Source: Thermoproteota archaeon (GTDB taxonomy: Archaea; Thermoproteota; Korarchaeia; Korarchaeales; Korarchaeaceae). From it: 7,465 nt of DNA. The translations under genes and the position numbers were made by a program. A model generated the notes under the pieces. It had not been told where the DNA came from. It ran no database searches and saw nothing but the letters and a program-made list of their open reading frames with translations. Positions 5,914 to 7,465 of this stretch are shown one piece after another; within the stretch, counting starts at the first letter, position 1, and every line of letters begins with the position of its first letter. The stretch lies in assembly GCA_011042755.1 (NCBI GenBank), contig DRBY01000013.1, positions 1-7,465 on the forward strand, given 5' to 3'.

Positions 5914-5994
5914 TCCGCCTGAAGTCTCTGCCGAGAGGCGGGCCGCAGGCGCTGCCGGGCGCTCGATGGGGCCTCGCCACTTGAGGTGGGGGTT
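5914..5994 (+). promoter_or_regulatory. GC-rich structured leader before L30
   Basis: No gene fits in this 81-base gap. It can form several hairpins: CCGCCT (5915-5920) with AGGCGG (5936-5941), or, as an alternative, CTCT-gccg-AGAG (5926-5937). A GGCGCT direct repeat is separated by GCCG, and GCGC arms there can pair around TGCCGG. CCAC-ttgag-GTGG (about 5977-5989) overlaps the L30 SD (GAGGTG, 5984-5989) and could mask it. A leader that hides the SD would suit feedback control by a ribosomal protein, but no known binding motif is recognised. Part of the gap precedes the predicted transcription start, so some of the pairing would only matter in a read-through transcript. Confidence 0.35.
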
Positions 5995-6489
5995 ATGTCC
6001 GGCAAAGGATCTGAGGGTAAACCCCTGATAGTGGTTGTTAGGATAAGGGGCCGAGTGGGCGTGAGACCAGACATCAGGCAGACGATGGATATGCTCCACG
6101 TCAGGCGGAAGTTCTGGGCGACCGTAGTTCCCGCTAGCGACAGCTTCCTGGGCATGCTGTTCAAGGTGAAGGACTACACTACGTACGGGGAGATCAATAG
6201 AGAAACCCTCGTGGAGCTTCTCAGGAGAAGGGGCGAACTCAAGGCGGGAGGGAAGCTAACGGACGAGTGGCTCCGCCAGAACACGGAATTCCAAAGTATA
6301 GAAGAGCTGGCAGATGCAATGCTCTCAGGGAAGGTTAAGCTCAATAAGCTCGGCTGGCTCAAGCCGTACTTCCGGCTACACCCACCCAGCGGGGGATTTA
6401 AGAGGACGACCAAGAGGGGCTGGAGGGACGGCGGAGAACTGGGCTACCGCGGCAGCGCGATAAATGAGCTCCTGAGGAGGATGATGTGA
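5995..6489 (+). CDS. rpl30: Large subunit ribosomal protein L30 (uL30, archaeal L7e-like form)
   Basis: The 164-residue protein is the long archaeal uL30, related to eukaryotic L7 and much larger than the bacterial L30 of about 60 residues. Visible signatures are IVVVRIRGRVGVRPDIRQTM (about residues 12-31), LHVRRKFWATVVP, and LGMLFKVKDYTTYGEI. Then come ETLVELLRRRGELKAGGKLT, LKPYFRLHPPSGGFKR, and the C-terminal GGELGYRGSAINELLRRMM. ATG 5995 is chosen because GAGGTG (5984-5989) lies just upstream and the resulting N-terminus (MSGKGSEGKPLIVVV) is reasonable; the in-frame GTG at 5986 falls in that SD. It is the first gene after the S5 gap and may have its own promoter. L15 begins one base after its stop. 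Confidence 0.96.
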   Translation: MSGKGSEGKPLIVVVRIRGRVGVRPDIRQTMDMLHVRRKFWATVVPASDSFLGMLFKVKDYTTYGEINRETLVELLRRRGELKAGGKLTDEWLRQNTEFQSIEELADAMLSGKVKLNKLGWLKPYFRLHPPSGGFKRTTKRGWRDGGELGYRGSAINELLRRMM

Positions 6490-6490
6490 G

Positions 6491-6958
6491 ATGGGCATCC
6501 CGAGAAGGAGGAAGAAGAGTAGGAAGATGAGGGGCAGCAGGCTCCACGGCTACGGCCTGCAGAGGCAGCACAGGAGGAGTGGCAGGAGAGGTGGGTTCGG
6601 CAAGGCTGGAGGACACAAGCACCTCTGGACTTGGTACACGACTTACTGGCCAGATTACTTTGGTAGAGGCAGGAGGGGGCTCAAGAGACCGAGAGCCGTT
6701 GTTAGAGAGGTACTGGGAATCAACGTAGGCGAGCTAGAGAAGAGGCTCAGCGAACTGGAGCAGATGAGCGCCGTCGTGCGAAGGGAAGACGGCACAATCG
6801 AGATTGATCTCACGAAAACGCCCTACGAGAGGGTTCTCGGTAGGGGTACCGTATCAATGCCCTTAATCGTTAAGGCTCATAGGTTCACAAAGAAGGCAGC
6901 GGCCAAGATAGAATCCGCGGGGGGCAAGGCCGTCCCAGTTGAGGGGGTGGGTGAGTGA
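6491..6958 (+). CDS. rpl15: Large subunit ribosomal protein L15 (uL15)
   Basis: The 155-residue product matches archaeal uL15, an internal 50S protein that contacts 23S rRNA over a long distance through its basic N-terminal tail. Signatures are RRRKKSRKMRGSRLHGYGLQ (about residues 5-24), the glycine/arginine-rich RRSGRRGGFGKAGGHKHLWT, and the aromatic YWPDYFGRGRRGLKRP. INVGELEKRLSEL follows, then IDLTKTPYERVLGRGTVSMP and a C-terminal IESAGGKAVPVEG. ATG 6491 is preceded by GGAGG (6476-6480, spacing 10), which lies in the L30 coding end. The stop TGA at 6956-6958 overlaps the secY GTG (GTGA). Confidence 0.96.
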   Translation: MGIPRRRKKSRKMRGSRLHGYGLQRQHRRSGRRGGFGKAGGHKHLWTWYTTYWPDYFGRGRRGLKRPRAVVREVLGINVGELEKRLSELEQMSAVVRREDGTIEIDLTKTPYERVLGRGTVSMPLIVKAHRFTKKAAAKIESAGGKAVPVEGVGE

Positions 6959-7465
6959 GTCTCTTCCGCAGGATTATTGCTGCCGTGAATAGAGTAATAC
7001 CCGAGGTAGAGAAGCCCAAGCAGAGGCCTAGCCTCAAAGAAAGGATAGGCTGGACCGCGATTGTCCTGTTCATCTACTACATACTGACGCAGATCCCCCT
7101 GTACGGCGTAGAGACGCCAGCCGTCGACTTCCTCCGGGAGTTTCGTGTGATCTTCGCGGGAGCCTCTGGAAGTATAGTGGAGCTAGGTATAGGACCTGTG
7201 GTCACCGCTGGAATAGTTCTCGAGCTTCTAGTCGGTAGCAAGATAATCCCGCTAGATCTGACAGACCCCGAGAACAGGAGATACTTCCAGCAGGCCCAGA
7301 GAGTAGCCGCGCTGGCATTCATATTCTTGGAGAACGCTGCATACGTCCTCGGAGGGAGGTACGGCAGGGTTCCAGCGGAGATCCCGTGGAACCTAGCCAC
7401 AGTGGTGATCGCCCAGCTAGTCCTCGGTAGCTTCCTGCTGATGATGCTAGACGACCTCGTTAGCA
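6955..7465 (+). CDS. secY: Preprotein translocase subunit SecY (5' part only)
   Basis: The first 170 codons of SecY, the pore-forming subunit of the SecYE-beta channel in the cytoplasmic membrane (Sec61 alpha homologue). The start is GTG 6955, overlapping the L15 stop by 4 bases; GAGG at 6941-6944 gives a spacing of 10. The N-terminal amphipathic segment ends in IPEVEKP. Likely membrane spans are residues 33-49 (TM1, ending IPLYG), 78-95 (TM2 region), 116-132 (TM3) and 146-165 (TM4). Diagnostic residues are VELGIGPVVTAGIVLELLVG (75-94) and LDLTDPENRRYFQQAQR. The plug region lies around residues 58-74. Glu90 replaces the Gln that is usual in the QLL motif of this helix. The gene continues beyond the window. 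Confidence 0.96.
   Translation, partial: MSLFRRIIAAVNRVIPEVEKPKQRPSLKERIGWTAIVLFIYYILTQIPLYGVETPAVDFLREFRVIFAGASGSIVELGIGPVVTAGIVLELLVGSKIIPLDLTDPENRRYFQQAQRVAALAFIFLENAAYVLGGRYGRVPAEIPWNLATVVIAQLVLGSFLLMMLDDLVS

Noticed and set aside
5914..5994. A small RNA gene or tRNA in the S5-L30 gap
   Set aside because: No cloverleaf, no C/D or H/ACA box pattern and too short once the promoter is considered; it is better described as a structured leader.
1..7465. CRISPR arrays, insertion sequences, attachment sites, toxin-antitoxin or defence genes
   Set aside because: I found no repeat-spacer pattern, transposase, integrase or terminal inverted repeats; the region is a conserved housekeeping cluster.

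Overview
This window is a piece of archaeal chromosome carrying the 'spc'-type half of the ribosomal protein super-operon. The archaeal assignment rests on gene content and order: L14, L24, S4e, L5, S14, S8, L6, L32e, L19e, L18, S5, L30, L15, secY. S4e, L32e and L19e are archaeal/eukaryotic-type proteins that bacteria lack, and the L30, L15, L18 and SecY sequences are of the archaeal type. Arg is written mostly as AGG/AGA and Ile often as ATA, the proteins are very rich in K/R/E/V/I, and Shine-Dalgarno (SD) sites match GGAGGTGATC. Together these suggest a thermophilic archaeon, perhaps of the TACK/Korarchaeota side. That placement is an impression; the sequence alone does not fix the phylum.

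Layout, all on the + strand. Bases 1-397 hold the 3' end of an FAD-dependent dehydrogenase-like gene (COG2509 type). A short 66-base gap contains a TATA-like promoter and a strong SD. From 464 onwards the ribosomal genes run almost without gaps, with several stop/start overlaps. The only sizeable internal gap (5914-5994) lies between S5 and L30; it has its own TATA-like element and GC-rich hairpins. The window ends inside secY (the first 170 codons are visible). No stretch longer than 300 bases lacks a gene.

How the genes work together. Thirteen ribosomal proteins (four of the small subunit, nine of the large subunit) are co-expressed with the core subunit of the Sec protein-conducting channel. 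L5 and L18 both bind 5S rRNA. L19e lies near the polypeptide exit side in known archaeal ribosomes, the same face that docks onto SecY.

The most notable observations are: (1) the L6 gene is frameshifted near 3603-3608, with its conserved last 44 residues in the -1 frame; (2) the cluster begins at L14 rather than continuing from S17, with an unrelated flavoprotein gene upstream; (3) there is a probable internal promoter and structured leader before L30. Otherwise this is an ordinary conserved housekeeping region, and I see no evidence of a new biological system.
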